Assembly: GCF_007994135.1 (NCBI RefSeq)
Contig: NZ_VLKF01000001.1
Span: 4,216,001 to 4,280,000 of the forward strand
DNA: 64,000 nucleotides
Source of the DNA: Modestobacter roseus
GTDB taxonomy: Bacteria; Actinomycetota; Actinomycetes; Mycobacteriales; Geodermatophilaceae
Reading direction: 5' to 3'
Part shown: positions 19,885 through 27,193 of the stretch, in pieces
Layout of the letters: the number at the start of each line of letters is the position of its first letter
Numbering within the stretch: the stretch's first letter is position 1
Notes under the pieces: model-generated
Seen by the model: the letters and a program-made list of their open reading frames with translations, nothing else
Databases searched by the model: none
Told to the model about the DNA's origin: nothing
Made by a program: the position numbers and the translations under genes

Positions 19885-20495
19885 CACTCGATCCCCCGTT
19901 GGCCCTTCTGGCCGGCGTCCATCGGGTGCTTGACCTTGGTCATCTGCACGACCAGGTCGGCGGCCTCGACCAACGCCGGCGGGGCGTCGCGGCCGGTGAT
20001 GACGACGTGCTGGCTGCCCGGTCGGTGCGTCAGGGTCTCGACGACGTCGTCGACGTCGACCCAGCCCCACTTCAGCGGGTAGGTGAACTCGTCGAGCACG
20101 TAGAACCGGTGCGCCTCGACGGCCAGGTCACGCTTGATCTGCGCCCAGCCCTCGGCGGCGTCGGCGGCGTGGTCGGTCTCGTCGCCGTGCTTGCGCGACC
20201 ACGACCAGCCCGAGCCCATCTTGTGCCAGACCACCGGGCCGCCCTCACCGGTGGTCTCGTGCACCCGGCCGAGCGCGGTCAGCGCGTTCTCCTCGCCGAC
20301 CTTCCACTTGGCGCTCTTGACGAACTGGTAGACCGCGATCGACCAGCCCTGGTTCCACGCCCGCATCGCCATCCCGAAGGCGGCGGTGGACTTGCCCTTC
20401 ATCTCCCCGGTGTGCACGGCGAGCAGCGGCCGGTTGCGGCGCTGCCGGGTGGTCAGCCCGTCGACCGGGACGGCGGTCACCTGTCCCTGCGGCAC
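19881..20495 (-). CDS. cobO: Cob(I)alamin adenosyltransferase
   Basis: 204 residues, CobO/BtuR/CobA family. The ATP site is HTGEMKGKSTAAFGMA; YVLDEFTYPLKWGW and the C-terminal [16 protein letters not shown] are family signatures. Attaches the 5'-deoxyadenosyl group to the Co(I) corrinoid. GTG at 20495 follows GAGGAGGACCA. A gap of 73 bases with an inverted repeat separates it from the chelatase gene; downstream it overlaps cobB. Confidence 0.95.
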   Translation of the reverse strand: MPQGQVTAVPVDGLTTRQRRNRPLLAVHTGEMKGKSTAAFGMAMRAWNQGWSIAVYQFVKSAKWKVGEENALTALGRVHETTGEGGPVVWHKMGSGWSWSRKHGDETDHAADAAEGWAQIKRDLAVEAHRFYVLDEFTYPLKWGWVDVDDVVETLTHRPGSQHVVITGRDAPPALVEAADLVVQMTKVKHPMDAGQKGQRGIEW

Positions 20496-20547
20496 TGGTC
20501 CTCCTCGCTGGCGCTCGTCGGAACACTGCCGGGCACTGTGCTCATCG

Positions 20548-20569
20548 GTGAGCTCGCGAGCTCGCTCAC
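20548..20569 (-). repeat. Intercistronic inverted repeat between chelatase gene and cobO
   Basis: GTGAGC and GCTCAC arms enclose GAGCTCGCGA, itself part of the 14-base palindrome GAGCTCGCGAGCTC at 20550-20563. It lies just after the chelatase stop inside the operon. It may protect or partly end the upstream transcript; the sequence alone cannot say which. Confidence 0.45.
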
Positions 20570-22689
20570 TAGGCAGCCCTGCTCTCGCGGACGACGCCGG
20601 CGAGCTGGTCGGCGCCGAGCTCCTCCAGCCGCAGCGTCTGCGCGCCCAGCTGGAGGCCCAGGGCGGCGGCCAGCCCGAGCCGCACCGGCCCGGACTCGCA
20701 GTCGACGACGACGCTCGCGACGTCCGCGGTCGCCAGCAGCCCGGCGGCCCGGCGGGCGTCGCCGAGGTGGTCGCCGCCGCGAGCACCGGTGGCCCGGCCG
20801 TCGGTGACGAGGACGAGCAACGGCCGGCGCCGCGGATCGCGCACCCGCTCCAGCCGCAGCGTCTCGTGCGCCCGCAGCAGCCCCGCGGCCAGCGGGGTGC
20901 GGCCACCGGTGGGCAGGCTGGTCAGCCGGGCGGCCGCCGCCTCGACCGACCAGGTGGGCGGCAGGGTCAGCTCGGCGTCGCCGCCGCGGAAGGTGATCAG
21001 GCCGACCTTGTCCCGGCGCTGGTAGGCGTCCATCAGCAGGGAGAGGACGGCGCCCTTCACCGCGGCCATCCGCGAGCGGGCGCCCATCGAGCCGCTGGCG
21101 TCGACGACGAAGAGGACCAGGTTGCCCTCGCGCCCCTCGAGCGTGGCCTGGCGCAGGTCGGCGCGCTCGACCCGCAGGCCGGTGCCGGTGCGGCCGCGAG
21201 CGTGCTGGTGCGGCGCCGCGGCGAGCACGGTGTCGACCAGGTGCAGCCGGGTCACGCTGCCCTCGGGCCGGCGGGAGCCGACCACCCGGCCGCGCTCGCT
21301 GCGCGCCCGGGACCGCCGGCCGGCCGCGCCCGCGCCGGTGCCGGGCACCTCCAGCCGCTGCACCCGGAACGGCGCATCGGGGGTGACGGCCGCCTTCTCC
21401 GGTGCCGGGGCGGCGTCGGTGTGCCCACCGCCCTCACCCCGCGGCGCCGTCGTCGGCTCGCCGTCCCCGGGGTTCGGCGCCGAACCCCGGCCGGGTTCCG
21501 GCGCCGAATCCCGGCCGGGTTCCGGCGCGGAATCCTGGCCGGGTTCCGGCGCCGGATCCTGGCCGGTGGAGTCCGGGCCGCCGGACGGCGGTGGGGGAGG
21601 GCCGCCACCGTCGCCGTCGGGGCCGCCGTCGGTCGGGTCGGTGCCCTCGGGCGGGGTCGGGTCGTCGTCCGGTGCCGTGTCGGGCCGGGAGTCCTCGAGT
21701 GCCTGCTCCAGCGTGTCCTCGTCCAGCCCAGGGGCGTCGAAGGGGTTGCGCCGCCGGCGGTGCGGGAGGGCGAGCCGGGCGGCGACCCGGACGTCGTCCT
21801 CGGTGACGTCGGTGCGCCCCGCCCAGGCGGCGTGCGCGATCGCGGCGCGGGCGGTGACCAGGTCGGCGCGCAGCCCGTCGACGTCGAAGGCGGCGCAGAC
21901 GCTGGTCACCTGGCGCAGCGCGGCGTCGCTCAGCACCACCTGCGGCAGCAGGGCGCGGGCCGCGGCGATCTGGCCGGCCAGCTCCCGCTCGGAGGAGGCC
22001 CAGGCGGCGGCGAAGCCGGCCGGGTCGGCGTCGTAGCCGAACCGGCGGCGGACCACCTCGGCGCGCAGGTCGGCGTCCCGCGGGGCGGCGACCTCGACGG
22101 TGAGGCCGAACCGGTCCAGCAGCTGGGGGCGGAGCTCGCCCTCCTCCGGGTTCATGGTGCCGACCAGCAGGAACCGCGCCGCGTGCTGCACCGAGACGCC
22201 CTCGCGCTCGACGTAGGCCCGGCCCAGTGCCGCGGCGTCGAGCAGCAGGTCGACCAGGTGGTCGTGCAGCAGGTTGACCTCGTCCACGTACAGGACGCCG
22301 CGGTGCGCCCCGGCCAGCAGCCCGGGCTCGAAGGACTTCACGCCCTCGGTGAGTGCACGCTCCAGGTCCAACGACCCGACCAGCCGGTCCTCCGAGGCGC
22401 CGACCGGCAGCTCGACGAGCTTCGCGGGCCGGGTCACCGACGGGGAGGCGGGGTCGTGCGGGCCGTCCGGGCACTCCGGGTCGGGGGCGGCGGGGTCGCA
22501 GGCGAAGCGGCAGCCGGCGACGACGTCGACCGGCGGCAGGACGGCGGCCAGGGCGCGCACCGTCGTCGACTTCGCCGTGCCCTTCTCGCCGCGCACCAGC
22601 ACCCCGCCGACGGCGGGGGAGACGGCGTTGAGCAGCAGCGCCAGTCGCATGTCGTCCATGCCGACGACGGCGCCGAAGGGATAGGTCAT
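20569..22689 (-). CDS. Chelatase AAA+/VWA subunit (ChlI-ChlD fused; probable cobaltochelatase partner of CobN)
   Basis: 706 residues. AAA+ domain at 1-330: Walker A RGEKGTAKSTT near residue 35, a cysteine cluster GCRFACDPAAPDPEC near 60-75, Walker B GVLYVDEVNLL, sensor GTMNPEEGELRPQLLDRF. A low-complexity proline/acid linker (about 335-450) contains four 8-residue repeats of type DSAPEPGR (375-406) coded by palindromic units. The C-terminal von Willebrand A domain has the MIDAS motif VVDASGSMG near 530 and TDGRATG. The layout is that of the I and D subunits of magnesium/cobalt chelatases in one chain. First gene after the B12 riboswitch, supporting cobalt rather than magnesium insertion. Confidence 0.88.
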   Translation of the reverse strand: MTYPFGAVVGMDDMRLALLLNAVSPAVGGVLVRGEKGTAKSTTVRALAAVLPPVDVVAGCRFACDPAAPDPECPDGPHDPASPSVTRPAKLVELPVGASEDRLVGSLDLERALTEGVKSFEPGLLAGAHRGVLYVDEVNLLHDHLVDLLLDAAALGRAYVEREGVSVQHAARFLLVGTMNPEEGELRPQLLDRFGLTVEVAAPRDADLRAEVVRRRFGYDADPAGFAAAWASSERELAGQIAAARALLPQVVLSDAALRQVTSVCAAFDVDGLRADLVTARAAIAHAAWAGRTDVTEDDVRVAARLALPHRRRRNPFDAPGLDEDTLEQALEDSRPDTAPDDDPTPPEGTDPTDGGPDGDGGGPPPPPSGGPDSTGQDPAPEPGQDSAPEPGRDSAPEPGRGSAPNPGDGEPTTAPRGEGGGHTDAAPAPEKAAVTPDAPFRVQRLEVPGTGAGAAGRRSRARSERGRVVGSRRPEGSVTRLHLVDTVLAAAPHQHARGRTGTGLRVERADLRQATLEGREGNLVLFVVDASGSMGARSRMAAVKGAVLSLLMDAYQRRDKVGLITFRGGDAELTLPPTWSVEAAAARLTSLPTGGRTPLAAGLLRAHETLRLERVRDPRRRPLLVLVTDGRATGARGGDHLGDARRAAGLLATADVASVVVDCESGPVRLGLAAALGLQLGAQTLRLEELGADQLAGVVRESRAA
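21468..21563. repeat. 24-bp palindromic units, cluster 2 (4 copies, in chelatase linker)
   Basis: Four exact-length tandem units (21468-21491, 21492-21515, 21516-21539, 21540-21563). Minus-strand reading gives SAPEPG-type octapeptides, a different frame of the same DNA unit from that used in cbiM. Confidence 0.9.
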
Positions 22690-22741
22690 GAGCAGACCAC
22701 GGGTCCTCTCCCCGGGTGTCCACGCCCGGAGGTGGCAGGAG

Positions 22742-22836
22742 GCGACGGCGGGAGTTCCTGACTCACCGGCTCGGGAGCCGGCTCACAGTGGCGGGACCGC
22801 GCCGGAGTCGCACCGGGCTTCCTCCACTGCCGTCGC
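22742..22836 (-). promoter_or_regulatory. Cobalamin riboswitch upstream of the nine-gene B12 operon
   Basis: On the minus strand the closing stem P1 is GCGACGGC (22829-22836) with GCCGTCGC (22742-22749), eight perfect pairs. Inside, in order, are GCCCGGTGCGACTCCGGC (22801-22818), the conserved GCCACTGTGA (22783-22792) and AGTCAGGA (22756-22763), the hallmarks of B12 aptamers. After the aptamer a stem CTCCGGG/CCCGGGGAG lies over the region just before the start codon, with no T-tract, so control is probably of translation. When adenosylcobalamin is plentiful the operon should be off. Confidence 0.93.
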
Positions 22837-22900
22837 AGTTGGAGCGCCATTCGACCACGGGCACCCGGGCTGGGGACAGGGGCGTGTCTCTTGACGAAGT

Positions 22901-22924
22901 GGAAAGTGATGCGCCACTCTTTCC
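22901..22924. promoter_or_regulatory. Inverted repeat, probable operator of the 22.9-kb membrane protein-regulator pair
   Basis: GGAAAGTG (22901-22908) and CACTCTTTCC (22915-22924) form a near-perfect palindrome ending three bases before the ATG at 22928; TTGACG at 22891-22896 could be a -35 box. The second gene of the pair codes a winged-helix protein that could bind here. Confidence 0.45.
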
Positions 22925-22927
22925 GTC

Positions 22928-23389
22928 ATGGAAAGCAACGGGATCGGTCGGGACGACGCCGTCGCCCAGCTGGCCGCACTGCAGGCCGACCGGGATGCGC
23001 TGGCCGACCGGGCCATGCAGCCCTGGTGGTACGACGCCCTGCTCGGTGGGTGCGTCTTCGTGCTGCTGGGCGCCCAGGCGCTCGACCACCCGGTGGCCAC
23101 GGTCGCCGGCGTACTGCTCGGGTGCGCCGGTCTGGGCTGGCTGGTGTCGACCTACCAGCGCCTCACCGGCACCTGGGTCAACGGTTTCCGCGCGGGTCGC
23201 ACGCGCAAGGCGATCGCCGTCTGGCTGGTGGTCTACGTGCTCGTCGTCGTCCCCGCGTTCGTGCTGCACCTCGGGTACGACCAGCACTGGGCGATGGCCG
23301 TCGCGGGCGCCGTGCTGGGCGTGTCGATCGCGCTGGTCAGCCGCTGGTGGAGCGGCATCTACATCGCCGAGCTGCGCGGGGAGCGGTGA
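22928..23389 (+). CDS. Four-helix membrane protein, unknown function
   Basis: 153 residues. A polar N-terminus with a short coiled segment AQLAALQADRDAL, two transmembrane helices at about 35-75 and two at 98-140. No catalytic motif. This layout, directly coupled (GTGA) to a small winged-helix regulator, is common in actinobacteria and Firmicutes. The regulator probably controls this gene, perhaps in response to membrane or drug stress. An operator-like palindrome lies just before the start. It reads away from the B12 riboswitch operon. Confidence 0.75.
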   Translation: MESNGIGRDDAVAQLAALQADRDALADRAMQPWWYDALLGGCVFVLLGAQALDHPVATVAGVLLGCAGLGWLVSTYQRLTGTWVNGFRAGRTRKAIAVWLVVYVLVVVPAFVLHLGYDQHWAMAVAGAVLGVSIALVSRWWSGIYIAELRGER

Positions 23390-23679
23390 CCGCCGTCGAG
23401 CCGCGGTTCGACGCGGTCGTCCACGCCCCGCCCCGGCTGCAGGTCTGCGGGTTGCTCGCCGCCGTCGACACGATGGAGTTCGCCGCCGTCCGGGACGCCG
23501 TCGGGGTCAGCGACTCGGTGCTCTCCAAGCACGTCAAGCAGTTGGAGGAGGCCGGGTACGTGACCGTGAAGAAGGCGACCGTCGCCTCCCGGCAGCGCAC
23601 CAGCCTCGCGCTGACCAGGGCCGGCCGGGCAGCCTTCGACGCGCACGTCGCCGAGCTGCGCCGCATCGCCGGCCTCTGA
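23386..23679 (+). CDS. Small winged-helix transcriptional regulator
   Basis: 97 residues, one winged helix domain: LLAAVDTMEFAAVRDAVGVS, recognition helix DSVLSKHVKQLEEAGYV, and wing VTVKKATVASRQRTSLALT. It belongs to the MarR-like short regulators (PadR/HTH_34 type) found next to membrane proteins. GTG overlaps the stop of the upstream gene. Likely autoregulatory at the palindrome at 22901-22924; effector unknown. Confidence 0.85.
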   Translation: MTAVEPRFDAVVHAPPRLQVCGLLAAVDTMEFAAVRDAVGVSDSVLSKHVKQLEEAGYVTVKKATVASRQRTSLALTRAGRAAFDAHVAELRRIAGL

Positions 23680-23704
23680 GGCGCTGAGCCGCGCCTGCGG
23701 CAGA

Positions 23705-24778
23705 GTGCACGGCGTGCAGCGGGGACGAGGGCGGTTGCTGGCCGACTGGGCCGTCGTCCTCGTCGCGGCGGTGCTGCTGGCGCTGGTCATGGACCGGCTC
23801 TCGGTGCCCTCCCCGGCGTTGTTCGGCGGGCTGGCCGCGGGGCTGGGCCGGGCGCTGGTCGGCCGCACCCGGCTGGCGCTGCCCCGCCCGGCGTTGACCG
23901 GCGCGCAGGCGCTGATCGGGGTCTCGGCCGGGGCGCTGGTGCAGCCGGAGACCCTCCGTGTCGTCGCCGACCACTGGCTGCCGGTGCTCGGCATCACCGT
24001 GGCGACCCTGCTGGTCAGCCTGGCGGCCGGGCAGCTGATGCGCCTGCAGCGGGGCATCAGCTCGGTCACCGGCGCCTTCGCCATGATCGCCGGCGGCGCC
24101 TCCGGGATCACCGCGATGGCCCGCGACCTCGGCGCCGACGCCCAGCTGGTCGGTGTGCTGCAGTACCTGCGCGTGGTGGTGATCGTGGTGGCGATGCCGG
24201 TCGTGGCGACGACGGTCTACGGCGCGGACGCCACGGGTGCGCCGGCGCCGGCCGACGACGGCCCGGGCTGGGCCGCGGGGCTGCTGTTCACCGCGGTCTG
24301 CGTGGCGGTGGGGCTGGTGCTGGGCCGGGTGGCGCGCATCCCGGTCGGTGCGCTGCTCGGGCCGCTGCTGGTGGCCGCGGCGCTCGACCTCACCGGCGTC
24401 GCGCAGGGCGCCGACGTGCCCGGGCCGGTGGAGTCGGCCGCGTTCCTGGCGATCGGGCTGCAGGTCGGCATCGGACTCACCCGGCAGAGCCTGCGGGTGG
24501 TCGGCCGGGCGCTGCCGCTGGCGGTCGCGCTGATCGTCGGCGTCATCGGAGCCTGCGCCGGGCTCGGGCTGCTGCTGTCGGCGACGGCCGGGGTCAGCCG
24601 GCTGGAGGGCTACCTGGCCACCACCCCCGGTGGGCTGTACGCGGTGCTGGCCACCGCGAGCGGCAGCGGGGCGGACGCGACGTTCGTGCTCGCCGTCCAG
24701 GTGCTGCGCTTGTTCGTCATGCTCTTCACCGCACCCCTGCTGGCCCGCTGGCTCCGCCGGGGGCGGTCACCGGCGTGA
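23705..24778 (+). CDS. AbrB-family integral membrane protein (former 'ammonia monooxygenase')
   Basis: 357 residues with some ten hydrophobic helices. Two related halves each hold a PALFGGLAAGLGRAL- or PVGALLGPLLVAAAL-type segment with small-residue motifs, the duplicated AbrB (PF05145) domain. GVSAGALVQPET and TTPGGLYAVLATASGSGADATF are further family marks. Bacterial AbrB proteins were once annotated ammonia monooxygenase without basis; they are probably transporters or regulators at the membrane. Start GTG 23705 is a choice; GTG 23714 would also serve. No clear ribosome site. Confidence 0.8.
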   Translation: MHGVQRGRGRLLADWAVVLVAAVLLALVMDRLSVPSPALFGGLAAGLGRALVGRTRLALPRPALTGAQALIGVSAGALVQPETLRVVADHWLPVLGITVATLLVSLAAGQLMRLQRGISSVTGAFAMIAGGASGITAMARDLGADAQLVGVLQYLRVVVIVVAMPVVATTVYGADATGAPAPADDGPGWAAGLLFTAVCVAVGLVLGRVARIPVGALLGPLLVAAALDLTGVAQGADVPGPVESAAFLAIGLQVGIGLTRQSLRVVGRALPLAVALIVGVIGACAGLGLLLSATAGVSRLEGYLATTPGGLYAVLATASGSGADATFVLAVQVLRLFVMLFTAPLLARWLRRGRSPA

Positions 24779-24840
24779 CGACCCGGCCGTGACCCTGGAT
24801 CGTCATGTGTCAGGCGGCCCTGGTGTGGCATCCCCCGGGC

Positions 24841-25905
24841 ATGGCAGCCGAGGAACTGCGCTCTGATCCCGATGGCCGGGCGGCCCCCGCCTGGCTGGTC
24901 CGCGCCGCCGATGTCGGCGGGCGGCTGCTCGTGCTCGCGGTGCTGGTCTGGCTGGTCGCCGCGCTGGCCGTGGAGCTCACCCTGGTGCTCGTCGCCGCGC
25001 TGACCGCGTTGCTGCTGGCCGGGGTGGCCGCGCCGGCGGTGCGCTGGGCGAGCGGCAAGGGGGTGCCGCGCTGGGTGTCGGCCGGGGCGGCGGTGCTGCT
25101 GCTCCTGCTGGTGGTGGCGGGCATCGCGCTCGGCCTGGCCGCCCGCATCTCGGCCCAGCTGCCGCAGCTCCGCGACGCCCTGGACCGGGTGTCCACCCAG
25201 CTGTCGGAGCGCTTCGGCGTCTCGATGCCCTCCCTCGGCGACCTGGCGGGGAGCGGCGGGCAGGGCGGCTCCGGTGTGGGGCAGCTGGTCGGGCCGGCCC
25301 AGACGCTGCTGGAGGCCGTGCTGGGCGTCTTCCTGGCGCTGGCCCTGGCCTTCCTGTTCCTGACCAGCGGGCCGGGCATGTGGCAGTGGCTGCTGGGCAA
25401 GTTCGGCGGCCGGCTGCGGGAGGACGTCGACGCCGGTGGCCGGGCGGCGTGGGGCACGGTCGGCGCCTACGTGCGGGGGCTGACCGTGGTGGCCCTGTTC
25501 GACGCGGTCGGCATCGGGGTCGGCCTGCTGCTGCTCGGCGTCCCGCTCGCGCTCAGCCTCGCGGTGCTGCAGTTCGTCGCCTCCTACATCCCCACCATCG
25601 GGGCCTTCGTCGCCGGCGGGCTGGCGGTCCTGGTGGCCTACGGCGCGTCGGGGCCGGGCACCGCCGCGCTCGTGCTGGCGCTGGTCGTGGTCGTCCAGCA
25701 GATCGGCAACGACGTGATCGAGCCCTACGTGATGAAGAGCCGCCTGCCGATCAACGCCGCGGTGGTGCTCATCGCCGTGACGGCGGGCGGGCTGCTGTGG
25801 GGCATCGCGGGCGCGCTGCTGTTCGTGCCGCTGGTGGCGGCGGCCTCGGCCGCCGGCCACGAGGTCTGGGCGCGGCACGGATCACGTCCGGTCGCCGGCG
25901 GCTGA
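24841..25905 (+). CDS. AI-2E family transporter
   Basis: 354 residues. N-terminal helix pair, a periplasmic-type stretch with ARISAQLPQLRDALDRVSTQLSE, then a second block of helices ending with PLVAAASAAGHEVW. The motifs PTIGAFVAGGLAVL and QQIGNDVIEPYVMKSRLPINA are typical of PF01594. Members include the TqsA autoinducer-2 exporter and sodium/proton antiporters, so the substrate is open. ATG at 24841 is preferred, but an in-frame ATG at 24805 exists. Next to the AbrB gene on the same strand, 62 bases away. Confidence 0.87.
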   Translation: MAAEELRSDPDGRAAPAWLVRAADVGGRLLVLAVLVWLVAALAVELTLVLVAALTALLLAGVAAPAVRWASGKGVPRWVSAGAAVLLLLLVVAGIALGLAARISAQLPQLRDALDRVSTQLSERFGVSMPSLGDLAGSGGQGGSGVGQLVGPAQTLLEAVLGVFLALALAFLFLTSGPGMWQWLLGKFGGRLREDVDAGGRAAWGTVGAYVRGLTVVALFDAVGIGVGLLLLGVPLALSLAVLQFVASYIPTIGAFVAGGLAVLVAYGASGPGTAALVLALVVVVQQIGNDVIEPYVMKSRLPINAAVVLIAVTAGGLLWGIAGALLFVPLVAAASAAGHEVWARHGSRPVAGG

Positions 25906-25998
25906 ACGCCGGTACCGCGGGACGAACCGCCCGTCCGTGCCTACCCTGGTCGGGGCCGCCACCCGGCGGGGCACTGGCACCGAGCGAGGAGGACCGCG

Positions 25999-26262
25999 CT
26001 GTCCGAGGACGACACGACCGCGACCGGCGCCCCCGAGGACGAGGGCGCCGTGCTGCTGTTCGTGGGCGGGCCGCTCGACGGCCGGGTGGAGGTCCGCGAG
26101 GCCCGGCACGGTGACCCCCTGCCCACCGTCACGCACGTACACCTGCACGGCGGGCCGAAGGTCGTGCACCGGTACGACCTGCAGAGCCTGACCGCCGGCG
26201 CCGGCGTCTACCACCTGCGGCCCCGCGTGCCCGCCCACGAGAGCGAGCCCTCGGCCGACTGA
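25999..26262 (+). CDS. Small soluble protein, apparent CTG start
   Basis: 87 residues if begun at CTG 25999. A core VLLFVGGPLDGRVEVREAR, then VTHVHLHGGPKVVHRYDL and YHLRPRVP. I do not recognise a family. The only ATG/GTG/TTG in frame is GTG 26050, which would cut into the conserved-looking start of the core's leader. CTG at 25999 sits six bases after a perfect AGGAGG, and a -10 TACCCT lies at 25941-25946. I therefore favour CTG initiation. It converges on the PemK-like gene with three bases between stops. Confidence 0.6.
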   Translation: MSEDDTTATGAPEDEGAVLLFVGGPLDGRVEVREARHGDPLPTVTHVHLHGGPKVVHRYDLQSLTAGAGVYHLRPRVPAHESEPSAD

Positions 26263-26265
26263 CCG

Positions 26266-26766
26266 TCAGCGCCGGCGGCGGACCTCGGCGACGACCCGGT
26301 CGAACCGCGCCCGGTCCAGGGTGGCCCCCTCGCGGCGGACGTCGTCGGCGGACAGGCGCAGCACCCGGTCGACCCGCACCTCGCTGGGCCGGCCGCGCCG
26401 GTCCCAGGCGCCGGTGCCGATGTCGACCCAGTACCGGCCGTGCCGCGCCTCGTCGGCGGCGTCCCGGTCGTGGTCCCGGCTGGTGAGCATCAGGCCCAGC
26501 AGCGCGTCGCCGTCCCGCCCGACCACCAGCACCGGGCGGTCCTTGCCGCGGCCGTCGGCCTCCTCGAAGGGCACCCACGCCCAGACGATCTCCCCCGGGT
26601 CGGGGCGGCCGTCGTCCCGTGGGCGGTAGTCCAGCTCCAGCGGGCCCCCGTGGTCGGTGACCGCCCGCGTCGCCGCCGGGCGGCCGGGCCGGGGGCCTGC
26701 CGTCCGCGTCGTCGTCCGCACCGCCGTCGTCAGCCGGCCCAGCAGTCCGCGCCATCCGCTCGCCAT
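26266..26766 (-). CDS. PemK/MazF-like protein, no partner antitoxin visible
   Basis: 166 residues. After a basic linker of about 60 residues comes the MazF/PemK fold: PGEIVWAWVPFEEADGRGKDRPVLVVGRDG, LMLTSRDHD and later YWVDIGTGAWDRRGRPSEVRVDRVLRLS (two segments only). Toxins of this family are mRNA endonucleases, but longer actinobacterial relatives may be house-keeping. No antitoxin ORF precedes it, as would be usual. ATG at 26766 follows a -10 TACCGT (26773-26778) by six bases, so leaderless. It may not be a toxin at all. Confidence 0.75.
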   Translation of the reverse strand: MASGWRGLLGRLTTAVRTTTRTAGPRPGRPAATRAVTDHGGPLELDYRPRDDGRPDPGEIVWAWVPFEEADGRGKDRPVLVVGRDGDALLGLMLTSRDHDRDAADEARHGRYWVDIGTGAWDRRGRPSEVRVDRVLRLSADDVRREGATLDRARFDRVVAEVRRRR

Positions 26767-26841
26767 GCCCGGACGGTAGGCGACCAGCCACGCGGCGTGC
26801 CCCTCGGGGACACGCCGGACTCGGATCGAAACCTCGCGTCG

Positions 26842-26896
26842 GTCGTTCCACCCGAACGACAACGGTGTGATCCTCGCGACGAACGGTGCCTGTTCG
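26842..26896. promoter_or_regulatory. Two inverted repeats upstream of the 65-residue protein gene
   Basis: GTCGTTC-CACCC-GAACGAC (26842-26860, seven-base perfect arms) and CGAAC-N7-GTTCG (26880-26896). They sit 100-150 bases before the ATG at 26995 and about 75-130 before the divergent PemK-like start. The spacing of the second does not fit the LexA box (N4). Possible operators; binding protein unknown. Confidence 0.4.
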
Positions 26897-26994
26897 ACTG
26901 CAGAGTGGTCACATCGACGGTTGGGACGACCAACGGTGGGCCACTACAGGACGACGGCGGCGATTCCGCCGCCAGTGGGGGAGAGGGGCATGTG

Positions 26995-27192
26995 ATGACC
27001 ACAGCCCAGCCGGCGCAGCCGGTGACCGTCGCCGGGTCCGCCACGGTCCGGGCCAGCGCCCTGGCTGCCTGGCAACTGGTCGAGGACGCGCGCTACCGCC
27101 CCGAACGCCGGGCGCGCGCCGACCGGATGCGGCTGCTCGCCCAGCGCGCGGTGGCCGCCCGCAGAGCCGAGCGGGAGGAGCTCGCCGGCTGA
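26995..27192 (+). CDS. Small basic helical protein, unknown
   Basis: 65 residues. A short variable start, then SALAAWQLVEDARYRPERRARADRM and an arginine/alanine-rich helix with LLAQRAVAARRAEREELAG. Entirely helical by composition, no recognised domain. Preceded by GGGGGAGAGGGG; ATG 26995 and GTG 26992 are adjacent in frame. It ends one base before the stop of the converging PPOX gene. Expression is likely from codon use, but the function cannot be guessed. Confidence 0.55.
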   Translation: MTTAQPAQPVTVAGSATVRASALAAWQLVEDARYRPERRARADRMRLLAQRAVAARRAEREELAG

Positions 27193-27193
27193 G

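Noticed and set aside
20569-22689. Magnesium chelatase of chlorophyll synthesis
   Set aside because: No other bacteriochlorophyll genes; B12 riboswitch and B12 operon indicate cobalt.
20386-22761. 791-residue plus-strand ORF antisense to the chelatase gene
   Set aside because: Shadow ORF; the minus frame holds Walker and MIDAS motifs.
23705-24778. Ammonia monooxygenase
   Set aside because: The name is a database relic for the AbrB family; no copper or AMO motifs.
26880-26896. LexA (SOS) box
   Set aside because: CGAAC/GTTCG arms are present but seven bases apart; the actinobacterial LexA box needs four.
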